Of a stretch of DNA of 41,714 bases, positions 23,934-29,419 are shown piece by piece. The number at the start of each line of letters is the position of its first letter. The first letter of the stretch is position 1. Made by a program: the position numbers and the translations under genes. The stretch comes from a virus. The stretch lies in IMG/VR virus record IMGVR_UViG_3300045051_000324, positions 1-41,714 of that record; one strand, 5' to 3'. The notes under the pieces were generated by a model. That model saw only the letters and a program-made list of their open reading frames with translations. It made no database searches and was not told the DNA's origin.

Positions 23934-24250
23934 TTGCGGCTCACTTTCTTTTTCCTGAGTGCATCTTGAATCTTGTGTTCATCCCACCATTTGCGAAGTC
24001 TCAGGCACATCAAGTCATCGGGTCGATTGAGCAGTCGATCGCGTTCGCTTGCTGGTAGGTCAGTCATGATCTCGCACAGTTCGCGCATGGCGTGTTCGCC
24101 ACCGCCGCCGTAGATGTCTCGCGCTGCGGCCTTGAGCCAGGGATCCACGTGCATTTCGAGGCGGCTTTTGACGTAGATCAGGAGCTTGGCCGCGCGGCGG
24201 CGCTGACGTTCGCGGACGGTGGGCTCCATGTGCGAGCTATCACAAGGCAT
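23930..24250 (-). CDS. Basic helical protein with YGGGG motif
   Basis: A 106-residue basic protein with helices and 'RDIYGGGGEHAMRELC' near residue 45. The gene at 28822-29145 contains 'DDLYGGGGIDVWEFYR', suggesting that both share a small domain. The start shares one base with the stop of the upstream miniprotein (TGATG). Function unknown. Confidence 0.65.
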   Translation of the reverse strand: MPCDSSHMEPTVRERQRRRAAKLLIYVKSRLEMHVDPWLKAAARDIYGGGGEHAMRELCEIMTDLPASERDRLLNRPDDLMCLRLRKWWDEHKIQDALRKKKVSRK

Positions 24251-24360
24251 CAGCGGACCTTATCGAGCAGCGTAGCCCCGAGAGCAGCGAGGCCGGCGGC
24301 TCCGAGAACGACGAGGAGAATCGTGATCAGCAGGATACGGAACAGATCGCGGCCGAGCAT
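24250..24360 (-). CDS. 36-residue membrane miniprotein
   Basis: ATG 24360 after CTAGGAGG. 'LFRILLITILLVVLGAAGL' is one long hydrophobic helix, with charged ends. Coupled to the next gene by TGATG. The strong ribosome-binding site and exact coupling argue that it is expressed. Confidence 0.6.
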   Translation of the reverse strand: MLGRDLFRILLITILLVVLGAAGLAALGATLLDKVR

Positions 24361-24368
24361 GAGGCCTC

Positions 24369-24701
24369 CTAGAACGGGATATTCTCGTTATTGATTTCGG
24401 GCGCGTCGCCTTCGTCCATGGTGAAGACATCGAACGCTTTGAATTCGCGGCCCGAGCGAGCGTTCATCTGCTTGCCGGTGAACACGATGCGAACCAGGGT
24501 TCCATCGGGCATTCCGTCCAGCAGCATTTCGAGCGCGGTATGCAGTGGAAACGTGACATTGCCGGAAGCTGTTGAGATGGTTCCCAGTTGGCCGAACTTG
24601 CCTTCCCGCTGGCCCTGCCACAGGCCTTCGAGGCTCTGACCGGGGGTATCCCACTTGAAGAACGTTCCGCCGCCGCGTTGCACCCATTTCTTGTCGGTCA
24701 T
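24369..24701 (-). CDS. Single-stranded DNA-binding-like protein
   Basis: A 110-residue protein; ATG 24701 has GAAGGA upstream and an ATGA overlap. Strand-rich core ('SLEGLWQGQREGKFGQLGTI', 'GTLVRIVFTGKQM', 'REFKAFDVFTM') fits an OB fold. The acidic tail ends in 'NENIPF', like the 'DDIPF' tip of bacterial SSB that recruits repair and replication enzymes. It should coat single-stranded DNA during replication and recombination next to the exonuclease. The tip lacks one Asp. The OB assignment is by pattern only. Confidence 0.72.
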   Translation of the reverse strand: MTDKKWVQRGGGTFFKWDTPGQSLEGLWQGQREGKFGQLGTISTASGNVTFPLHTALEMLLDGMPDGTLVRIVFTGKQMNARSGREFKAFDVFTMDEGDAPEINNENIPF

Positions 24702-24853
24702 GGTTTTCCTTCGATTTTGGCGATTGCGGCGCGCATGGCCACAACCCAATCAGGTTCACCCCACTCCTCAACTGCTGCGACGGCAGCGACATGGTTGTAA
24801 CGCGAGAGATATTGTTTGCAGGCCTCTAGAAGATCGTCCCATGGATCATCCAC
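24698..24853 (-). CDS. 51-residue acidic protein
   Basis: GTG 24853 to TGA 24698, overlapping the SSB-like start by four bases. Sequence pattern 'LLEACKQYLSRYNHVAAVAA' then 'EEWGEPDWVVAMRAAI' is helical with aromatic residues. Missed by length filters but in frame with clear coupling. Function unknown. Confidence 0.58.
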   Translation of the reverse strand: MDDPWDDLLEACKQYLSRYNHVAAVAAVEEWGEPDWVVAMRAAIAKIEGKP

Positions 24854-24856
24854 GTG

Positions 24857-25186
24857 CTACCACCTATCGATTGGTTCATGTCTGACCGCGGGAGCCCACC
24901 GGATGGCCTCCAGGACGCGCTGTAGCCTCGTAGGACGCTTCGGAGCCCCGATCATTAGTTCGGGTACAAACTCGATCCGATCGACGGTCCAGCCGGGTCC
25001 TAGGCGTTCTGAGAGGCTTCTGGAGATCTGACCCCAACCTTGAACGGTGGCGGGGCCGGACTCGAGCACGGTGGTTCCGTGGTTGGTTCCGGTGACGATG
25101 AGGGTGCTCCCGCACGGGTTGGCCCCAGACCGAGGCGGCTCGGGGGTATCCTGACGTACGGCCAGGCCCAGCTTGGTGTCGGTCAT
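24857..25186 (-). CDS. Unknown protein; N terminus coded by the dispersed repeat
   Basis: A 109-residue protein. Residues 6-23 ('LGLAVRQDTPEPPRSGANP' region) are encoded by a partial copy of the dispersed repeat (25121-25170), on the strand opposite to the repeat's orientation. The rest has a strand-rich centre ('STLIVTGTNHGTTVLES') and a helical end. Four-base overlap upstream. Function unknown. Confidence 0.6.
   Translation of the reverse strand: MTDTKLGLAVRQDTPEPPRSGANPCGSTLIVTGTNHGTTVLESGPATVQGWGQISRSLSERLGPGWTVDRIEFVPELMIGAPKRPTRLQRVLEAIRWAPAVRHEPIDRW
25121..25170 (+). repeat. Dispersed repeat, partial copy inside a gene
   Basis: GGCCCCAGACCGAGGCGG (25121-25138) and CGGCCAGGCCCA (25159-25170) match the copy at 29174-29248 in order and nearly in spacing. 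No CTTAAG box precedes it. It lies within the start of the 24857-25186 gene. Confidence 0.6.
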
Positions 25187-25485
25187 GACTGGCCTCCGGT
25201 CTCGGCGATATTGTTTTCGATCATGAACCGGGCGCGAGCCTCGAGGCCTGCCTGCTCCCGTAGGACGGCCAGGAACGCCTCAAGGGAAGCCACGGCATCA
25301 CGCTTACGCGGGAACACAACGGGCGGGCCTTCGATGCTCCGGAAACTCCACTGCCAGTGCCGTGAGCCGCAGCGAGAAACTGGGTAGCCGTCTGAGCCAA
25401 ACATCATGACATGCGTCATGAGCGCGCGTTCGTCTTCGGTCAGCGGCCGGCGAGCCGCCTCAGCTACTGCTTCTTCTCTGGTCAC
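25183..25485 (-). CDS. Unknown early protein
   Basis: A 100-residue protein starting at GTG 25485. N-terminal helix ('EEAVAEAARRPLTEDERAL'), a central strand part ('WQWSFRSIEGPPVVFPRK') and a C-terminal helix. No known motif. Coupled downstream by a four-base overlap. Confidence 0.62.
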   Translation of the reverse strand: MTREEAVAEAARRPLTEDERALMTHVMMFGSDGYPVSRCGSRHWQWSFRSIEGPPVVFPRKRDAVASLEAFLAVLREQAGLEARARFMIENNIAETGGQS

Positions 25486-25571
25486 GTTGGCCTCTCAGTT
25501 CCGCCCGCCCCCATTGGCAGGCACTGATACCTAGAGCGGGAATCATGCCCGCCGTAAGTGATTGAATCCAT
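25482..25571 (-). CDS. Possible 29-residue protein
   Basis: ATG 25571 to TGA 25482, the stop overlapping the next GTG. 'MDSITYGGHDSRSRYQCLP' has no motif and the start lacks a clear ribosome-binding site. It is kept only because the stop is coupled to the next start. A small inverted repeat (GCGGG / CCCGC, 25536-25552) lies inside it, so this segment could instead be a leader. Confidence 0.25.
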   Translation of the reverse strand: MDSITYGGHDSRSRYQCLPMGAGGTERPT

Positions 25572-25629
25572 TAGAGCAGGGTTCAGGAGTCTGGGGCACA
25601 TCGCACGATCATTGGTGCGGAAAGCCCGG

Positions 25630-25854
25630 TCAGGCTGCCTTAGCGTCCCGCGGACGTCTACCCGTCCGTTTAACCGGAGACCAAGCCGAGCATCCTTTCC
25701 GGACCCGGTCACGCTTGCGCTCTTTCCGCTGGCATTTATCACACAGGCGCGCATACAGGTTCCGAGGGGAAGAGCAGCGAAGACAAAGACCTGCCTTCAC
25801 AAGCTCACGCTGACGCTGTATGGCCCGCTCCGAGGCCGTGCTGCGTTCATCCAT
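25630..25854 (-). CDS. Small zinc-ribbon protein
   Basis: A 74-residue basic protein with 'CLRCSS' and 'CDKCQRKERKRDR', that is two CxxC pairs about 15 residues apart, a treble-clef or ribbon type zinc site, with a Lys/Arg-rich tail. Such proteins are frequent in phage early regions and usually bind nucleic acid. The exact role is unknown. Confidence 0.66.
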   Translation of the reverse strand: MDERSTASERAIQRQRELVKAGLCLRCSSPRNLYARLCDKCQRKERKRDRVRKGCSAWSPVKRTGRRPRDAKAA

Positions 25855-25903
25855 GCAGCAAGCTTCTCACAAGAGAGAGCGGGAAAGCAAGCGGGAAATA
25901 GGG

Positions 25904-26071
25904 CTAGCCCATCATGGGTGTGCCGGGTGGCAGCAATGCCAGAATCCGGTGCGATAGCTTTTCGGATATAGCCTCAAAAAGCGCCTGTTTCTTAGCTAAT
26001 TCTGGCTCGCTCCAAAGCGCATCCGATAGTTCTGTGCCAATCTCGGATAAAAACTCAACTTCGGTCTGCAC
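25904..26071 (-). CDS. Small helical protein, unknown
   Basis: A 55-residue protein; the only plausible start is GTG 26071, which overlaps the zinc-ribbon gene by 17 bases. Acidic and helical ('FLSEIGTELSDALW', 'KKQALFEAISEKLSHRILAL'), ending in a Pro/Gly/Met tail. Function unknown. Confidence 0.5.
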   Translation of the reverse strand: MQTEVEFLSEIGTELSDALWSEPELAKKQALFEAISEKLSHRILALLPPGTPMMG

Positions 26072-26231
26072 TGGGATTCCAGTCGCGCTCGGCCTTGCTG
26101 GTGGGGAGCATTCTAACGCCAGTGATCGTGCTACAGATCGGGCACAAAGGAGCCGGGCCGGAGCAGACAATCTCAGCATTACAGCCCTTGTCGCGGTTGT
26201 GGCAGACGTACTTGATCTCTCTGGTATCCAT
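26055..26231 (-). CDS. Zinc-ribbon protein, first gene after the operator region
   Basis: A 58-residue protein; ATG 26231 follows GGAGG. Cysteines in 'YVCHNRDKGC' and 'APLCPIC' form a 4-Cys ribbon as in small phage and archaeal-type zinc proteins. It is the first minus-strand gene after the 600-base gene-free region with the paired operators and so may be controlled by them. It could be a transcription or DNA-binding factor, but that is inference. Confidence 0.62.
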   Translation of the reverse strand: MDTREIKYVCHNRDKGCNAEIVCSGPAPLCPICSTITGVRMLPTSKAERDWNPSADRS

Positions 26232-26451
26232 TGCATCCTCCGGTCTGGGGTTTCGGTTCGTGTTCATGCCTAGGACTATTGCCAGACCCATGCCGCGAGT
26301 TAAGTCGTTTGTCCTCAATGATGTGGGTGAGCTGGCCCGAGCTTCTCGCACGGTTCGCCGGGCCTTTCGCCGCGGCGGTGTGGGGCGGCCGGCGCTCGGT
26401 AGGCCTCTCCCGGTTCTGACTGGTCCCAGACCACCCACGCCCAGCCACCGA

Positions 26452-26471
26452 GATGGACCGACCAGGACCGG
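26452..26471 (+). repeat. Dispersed repeat, partial box
   Basis: GATGGACCGACCAGGACCGG matches the second box of the full copies (21463-21479; 28176-28192). There is no CTTAAG box nearby. Confidence 0.45.
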
Positions 26472-26553
26472 AGACCACACACTCCCGGGAAGGCACACAC
26501 GACAGGCCAGGCCCTCAGGCAGTACTCCAATAACCCCAGACACCAAGAACACC

Positions 26554-26569
26554 TGTACCATTCGGTACA
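26554..26569. promoter_or_regulatory. Operator palindrome 1
   Basis: TGTACC-ATTC-GGTACA, six-base arms with a four-base spacer. The right flank CACTCC is shared with operator 2. Typical of a site for a dimeric repressor or activator. Confidence 0.62.
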
Positions 26570-26582
26570 CTCCATCAGCTAG

Positions 26583-26600
26583 GTGTACCAAACGGTACAC
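26583..26600. promoter_or_regulatory. Operator palindrome 2
   Basis: GTGTACC-AAAC-GGTACAC, seven-base arms with a four-base spacer. Its centre is exactly 30 bp from that of operator 1, close to three helical turns, which places both sites on the same face of DNA and favours cooperative binding. No further copies were seen in the window. Confidence 0.65.
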
Positions 26601-26699
26601 TCCTCCCGTTACTACCGCCTCCCTGCCACCTACGGTCTCGACTGCAAAACCAGAAACCACTTTGCCCGATAAAGCAGACTGCAAGCATGGGCATGGCGT

Positions 26700-26757
26700 C
26701 ATGAGCATGCAGCCTTCAAGCTCATGCATCATGCAAGCTTAGCGTGCAGCCTGCACG
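26700..26757. repeat. CATG-rich inverted repeats, possible origin
   Basis: CATGAGC (26700-26706) pairs with GCTCATG (26720-26726), and CGTGCAG-C-CTGCACG (26743-26757) is a perfect palindrome. Six CATG occur between 26685 and 26732. Such clusters may be binding sites for the replication initiator encoded just upstream. Confidence 0.42.
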
Positions 26758-26832
26758 ACCCATGGGGGACGCCCCCTGAAAGATTCCGGGAAGTCGTGTA
26801 ATGCCTGGTCCACAAATATCTGACAGAAATTT

Positions 26833-27216
26833 CTAGGGGGCAGAGAAGGCACGGAAGCGGGCGACGGTAACTGCTGCTGAGGTAGCGGACTGCTGGATAG
26901 CTAGGGGCCAGTCAACGTGGTCGTGGAGCTTAGACCAGAAACGGAATGAGGAGCCGAGGATATCGGGGAACTTACTAGCGTGGACCATGTTACAGATTTC
27001 GGCAGGAGAGGCACCGAGTTGTCGGGCGTGGATAAGGTCTTGGACGAGCTGGTAGGCGGGGGTTCTGGATGGAGCTTTGGGGTCCCAGGAGCCGTTAGGG
27101 CGGAAGGAGCCGGGATCGGGGCCGGCCTGGACGCGGGCTTTGGAGACGCGGTTATAGGTGGTGGAGTCGGTGGAGGAGATTGGTTCTACGGCTCTTACGT
27201 CACGTTCCTTCTTCAA
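26833..27216 (-). CDS. Unknown protein after replication initiator
   Basis: A 127-residue basic protein, disordered at the N terminus, with a helical C-terminal part ('AYQLVQDLIHARQLGASPAE', 'FRFWSKLHDHVDW'). It overlaps the initiator stop by 17 bases. In many phages the partner of an initiator is a helicase loader; size and place would allow this, but no motif shows it. Confidence 0.6.
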   Translation of the reverse strand: MKKERDVRAVEPISSTDSTTYNRVSKARVQAGPDPGSFRPNGSWDPKAPSRTPAYQLVQDLIHARQLGASPAEICNMVHASKFPDILGSSFRFWSKLHDHVDWPLAIQQSATSAAVTVARFRAFSAP

Positions 27217-27943
27217 GTTCGTCCTCCCAGCGGCGGTGTTTGAGGAAGCGGTTTGGGTCGGGGATGAACTGGCGATCGGTCCAGAGGGGCAGGTAGCGAC
27301 GGAGGCCGGCCATGATATCGGTTCCTAGTTGGTCGTGGCGGCTTTTGGGGGTGGAGCGGAGGAGGCTGTGTAGTTCTTTGAGGGCCTCGGGTTTCCTGCA
27401 TTTCTTTGGGTATGCTGGCCAAAAGACGTCTTCAAACCAGATGTCTGGGCTGATGTCGTCAGCGTCAGCTGACGGAGTAACTGCGTTAGCAGTTACGATA
27501 ACTGCCTCTGCTTCTGCCTCTGCCTGTGTTGACGCGTGATGATTCTTGATGACGGATGATGACGGTCGTTGTGCTGCAAGCTTTTGGCGGCGTCGTTTCT
27601 GGGCTTCCCGTAGTTGGTGGCGTCGAAGGTCTTCGTCGATGAGGGTCCGGTAGTGGGTGTAGTTGACGATTCGCCAGCCCCAGTCGCGGTGGTCATCAAT
27701 GCGCTCGAGCCGGCAGCCGTTCTGTTCGGCGCGGCGGCTTCGGTGGTCGGGCTCTTCGAGGATCTTGAGGCCCGTTAGAACGACGGTCAGGGGAAGACCG
27801 CTGCTAGCCGAGATGGCTTCGGGGGTCTTGTCGATGAAGCCCTCCTTGTCGCAGTTAGCGAGCAGGTAGACGAAGGTGGTCCAGGCTTCCCACTGCTGAC
27901 CCAGGGTGCCATCCCACATGCTGGCGTAGATCTTGGCGTACAC
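27200..27943 (-). CDS. Replication initiator-like winged-helix protein
   Basis: A 247-residue protein, GTG start with AGGGAGGG upstream. Residues 1-60 ('YASMWDGTLGQQWEAWTTFV') and the segment 'GFIDKTPEAISASSGLPLTV' are the helix-turn-helix part of phage replisome organisers (DnaD/O-like). A linker rich in Ala, Glu and Arg follows. The C-terminal domain 'FWPAYPKKCRKPEALKEL' ... 'NRFLKHRRWEDEL' is the common end of these proteins. It should bind the origin and recruit host replication proteins. The nearby origin-like region supports this. No polymerase is encoded, so host enzymes are probably used. Confidence 0.75.
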   Translation of the reverse strand: MYAKIYASMWDGTLGQQWEAWTTFVYLLANCDKEGFIDKTPEAISASSGLPLTVVLTGLKILEEPDHRSRRAEQNGCRLERIDDHRDWGWRIVNYTHYRTLIDEDLRRHQLREAQKRRRQKLAAQRPSSSVIKNHHASTQAEAEAEAVIVTANAVTPSADADDISPDIWFEDVFWPAYPKKCRKPEALKELHSLLRSTPKSRHDQLGTDIMAGLRRYLPLWTDRQFIPDPNRFLKHRRWEDELEEGT

Positions 27944-27973
27944 GTAGCCCTCCCTGGCTAGATTTTGGTCAGT

Positions 27974-28150
27974 TCACGGTTTCTTAGGCCAGCCGATCCA
28001 TACGCCGATGACGCATGATCCGGCGACCATGCCGAAGTAGGTTCTGAGCAGCCATTGGGAGCCATCGGGGCTGTACCAGAGGGCCAGCGATAGGGTGATG
28101 ATCGCCAGTACGGCCTGGATCATCACCAGGATTCTTGCGACCCAGTTCAC
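27974..28150 (-). CDS. 58-residue membrane protein
   Basis: GTG 28150 to TGA 27974. Two hydrophobic segments: 'ILVMIQAVLAIITLSLALW' (7-25) and 'FGMVAGSCVIGVWIGW'. The ribosome-binding site is weak, so the start is uncertain. It lies just downstream of a dispersed repeat copy. Function unknown. Confidence 0.55.
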   Translation of the reverse strand: MNWVARILVMIQAVLAIITLSLALWYSPDGSQWLLRTYFGMVAGSCVIGVWIGWPKKP

Positions 28151-28175
28151 GGCTTCCAGTCGTCTGGCGGGAGGG

Positions 28176-28250
28176 TGTCGGTCCTGGCCGGTTGTGGGTC
28201 GGTCACCGGTCCTCCTCGGTCTGGGGCCTGATGGGTGGTCGTGCCTTAAG
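28176..28250 (-). repeat. Dispersed early-region repeat
   Basis: Minus orientation: CTTAAG (28245-28250), GGCCCCAGACCGAGGAGG in the middle and ACCGGCCAGGACCGACA (28176-28192). Matches the plus copy at 21404-21479 box for box. It fills the spacer upstream of the 27974-28150 gene. The adjacent 13-mer ATCATCTCGCCCT (28259-28271) equals the 3' arm of the 29.3-kb leader helix. Confidence 0.75.
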
Positions 28251-28259
28251 CCCGGCCCA

Positions 28260-28436
28260 TCATCTCGCCCTCGCGGCTTTCAGGAACTCAGCCAGTTGGA
28301 TCAGGTCTTCGGTCTTGACCTTGATCTGTGTGTGGTCTTCGGTGCTGTAGAGCCAGGCTCCCTGGTCTTCGGTTTCCGTCAGCTGAAGGCTTCCGGCTTT
28401 GGTGACGTAGGTTTTGGTGTGGCGTTCTTCTCTCAT
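28260..28436 (-). CDS. Small early protein, unknown
   Basis: A 58-residue protein; ATG 28436 in the context GAGGCCCGCATGA, so the shared AGG box probably serves as ribosome-binding site. A TTG 18 bases upstream is less likely. Strand-helix pattern 'TYVTKAGSLQLTETEDQG' and a C-terminal helix 'DLIQLAEFLKAARAR'. Function unknown. Confidence 0.6.
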   Translation of the reverse strand: MREERHTKTYVTKAGSLQLTETEDQGAWLYSTEDHTQIKVKTEDLIQLAEFLKAARAR

Positions 28437-28443
28437 GCGGGCC

Positions 28444-28755
28444 TCATTCTCCAAAAGTGTCGTGGTCGAGTTCGCCGCTCAGCAGACAGAACAGGCTGAT
28501 CATGAACGCCAGTAAGCCGATGAACCCGAACGCCGCGAGCACACCGAAGGCAGGGAACAGCGCAATCTTGAGCCATAACGGCACGGCCGCGAAGAATGCC
28601 CAGATCGCCTGGTTGTACTGGATGACGAGGCCGTCTGCTGCGGAGATCAGAAATCCCATGACTAGGTCACGGGTCCGAATGAACGATGGATAGCCAGCCA
28701 TCGGCATCCAGCTGGCACGGATGGCTTCGATTTCTCCGGGATCTCTAAGATTCAT
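28444..28755 (-). CDS. Membrane protein, unknown
   Basis: A 103-residue protein with hydrophobic segments near residues 31-60 ('VIQYNQAIWAFFAAVPLWL') and 64-93 ('ALFPAFGVLAAFGFIGLLAF') and an acidic tail. Its start lies in the shared AGGCCCGAATGA context. Membrane proteins among the first early genes often block superinfection or alter the host envelope; this is inference. Confidence 0.62.
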   Translation of the reverse strand: MNLRDPGEIEAIRASWMPMAGYPSFIRTRDLVMGFLISAADGLVIQYNQAIWAFFAAVPLWLKIALFPAFGVLAAFGFIGLLAFMISLFCLLSGELDHDTFGE

Positions 28756-28826
28756 TCGGGCCTCGCGGTGCGTGGGAGGTGGATCGGCCTGGCAGCTTAG
28801 GGGCGGATCGGTGGTGGTGCCTTAAG
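28753..28826 (-). repeat. Dispersed repeat, partial copy
   Basis: Minus orientation from CTTAAG (28821-28826), which holds the TAA stop of the 28822-29145 gene. CTTAAGGCACCACCACC is identical to the sequence leading into that gene from 29179. A weak second box GCCAGGCCGATC lies at 28782-28793, and the unit ends at the AGGCCCGAATGA start (28753-28763). Confidence 0.6.
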
Positions 28827-29145
28827 CCTCGGCGTGTTCAATTAATTTGGCGAGACGCAGCCACGCGCGACCGACGGCGCGGTAGAACTCCCAGACATCG
28901 ATTCCGCCACCGCCGTATAGGTCATCGATGATCGTTGGGCCTCTAACTGGAACGCGCTCCTCGATCACGTAGATCGGCCCGCCGCGGCCTTTCGCGGTGA
29001 TGCCTGACTTCAGAGTCACGTAGAAAAAGCGGTGGTCGTATTTGCGCCAGTCAGCGAGCATGGTCGTCCCGCCTTCTCGCCAGCCACCGCCCGCCTCCAA
29101 CCACCAGGCCGAGCCATTCCATCTCCCTTCGGGTCCTTCCAGCAT
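28822..29145 (-). CDS. First gene of the minus block, unknown
   Basis: A 107-residue protein. Trp/Gly-rich N terminus, strand-rich centre ('FFYVTLKSGITAKGRGGPIY') and 'DDLYGGGGIDVWEFYRAV' near residue 75, like the motif in the gene at 23930-24250. GGAGGATTC precedes the ATG. As the first gene it may be an early host-takeover protein, but the sequence does not show a function. Confidence 0.65.
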   Translation of the reverse strand: MLEGPEGRWNGSAWWLEAGGGWREGGTTMLADWRKYDHRFFYVTLKSGITAKGRGGPIYVIEERVPVRGPTIIDDLYGGGGIDVWEFYRAVGRAWLRLAKLIEHAEA

Positions 29146-29173
29146 GAATCCTCCGACGGTGGGGTGGTGGTGC

Positions 29174-29248
29174 CTTAAGCCCCGGTGACCCAGCCCGGCC
29201 CCACACCGAGGCGGTCTGGTGACTTTGGTGGACCGGCCAGGCCCAACA
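29174..29248 (+). repeat. Dispersed early-region repeat in the divergent spacer
   Basis: Plus orientation: CTTAAG (29174-29179), CCCGGCCCCACACCGAGGCGG region, then GACCGGCCAGGCCCAACA. It lies between the first minus-strand gene and the plus-strand promoter candidate. Confidence 0.72.
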
Positions 29249-29249
29249 G

Positions 29250-29271
29250 TTTCCCGCTTGCTTTCGGGAAA
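29250..29271. promoter_or_regulatory. Inverted repeat upstream of promoter
   Basis: TTTCCCG (29250-29256) and CGGGAAA (29265-29271) with an eight-base spacer. Placed 20 bases upstream of the extended -10 candidate, where a repressor or activator would bind. It might also form a terminator-like hairpin. Confidence 0.5.
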
Positions 29272-29291
29272 GTCAACGGATACTCTGGTCG

Positions 29292-29300
29292 TGCTAGAAT
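29292..29300 (+). promoter_or_regulatory. Extended -10 promoter candidate for the plus block
   Basis: TGCTAGAAT: TAGAAT at 29295-29300 preceded by TGC, an extended -10 element. The -35 region (GTCAAC, 29272-29277) is poor, as is usual with extended -10 promoters. Transcription would begin around 29306 and run through the structured leader. Confidence 0.5.
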
Positions 29301-29312
29301 TTGAGGAAAGCC

Positions 29313-29403
29313 GGGCGAGATGGATCCTGTCGTGAGGCAGGATCTCGCAACGCTCAAGGTTTCGCGGCCTAACCGAGTTTGCGACCTATCATCTCGCCCT
29401 TTT
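29313..29403 (+). ncRNA. Structured leader with a three-way junction
   Basis: Every arm pairs exactly. P1: GGGCGAGATG (29313-29322) with CATCTCGCCC (29390-29399), 10 bp. P2: GATCCTG (29323-29329) with CAGGATC (29338-29344), 7 bp. P3: TCGCAA (29345-29350) with TTGCGA (29379-29384), extended by CTC/GAG and GGTT/AACC to a nine-base loop. Junction strand CCTAT joins P3 to P1, and TTTT follows P1. It lies between the promoter candidate and the first plus-strand gene, so it may be an attenuator, a ligand- or protein-responsive leader or a small RNA. It matches no family that I recognise. Confidence 0.65.
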
Positions 29404-29419
29404 CTCACGGAGGAGAACC

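Larger units (their letters stand above)
26232..26832. other. 600-base gene-free control/origin region
   Basis: No frame here has a supported start or gene-like protein. It contains a partial repeat box (26452-26471), two palindromic operators (26554-26600), a CATG-rich stretch with inverted repeats (26690-26757), a 5-bp GC hairpin GGGGG / CCCCC (26764-26776) and a 10-base palindrome AGAAATTTCT (26825-26834). It lies downstream of the replication initiator, so it is the best place for an origin and early promoter. No clear -35/-10 pair could be named. Confidence 0.6.

Noticed and set aside
25482-25754. 90-residue minus-strand frame overlapping the 25630-25854 zinc-ribbon gene
   Set aside because: Its first 60 residues lie in another frame of a clear CxxC protein. 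Only the last 29 codons are outside it, and these are listed as a weak candidate.
26055-26732. 225-residue minus-strand frame through the operator region
   Set aside because: Only the last 58 residues look like a protein (zinc ribbon) and they have their own GGAGG site. The upstream part is low-quality and covers palindromic operators.
26095-26742. 215-residue plus-strand frame across 26.1-26.7 kb
   Set aside because: Biased Pro/Thr/Arg composition, no ribosome-binding site, antisense to the zinc-ribbon gene and the control region.
29313-29403. Hammerhead ribozyme or phi29-type pRNA
   Set aside because: The hammerhead core CUGANGA/GAAA is absent, and no pRNA consensus could be matched. The structure is reported as unassigned.
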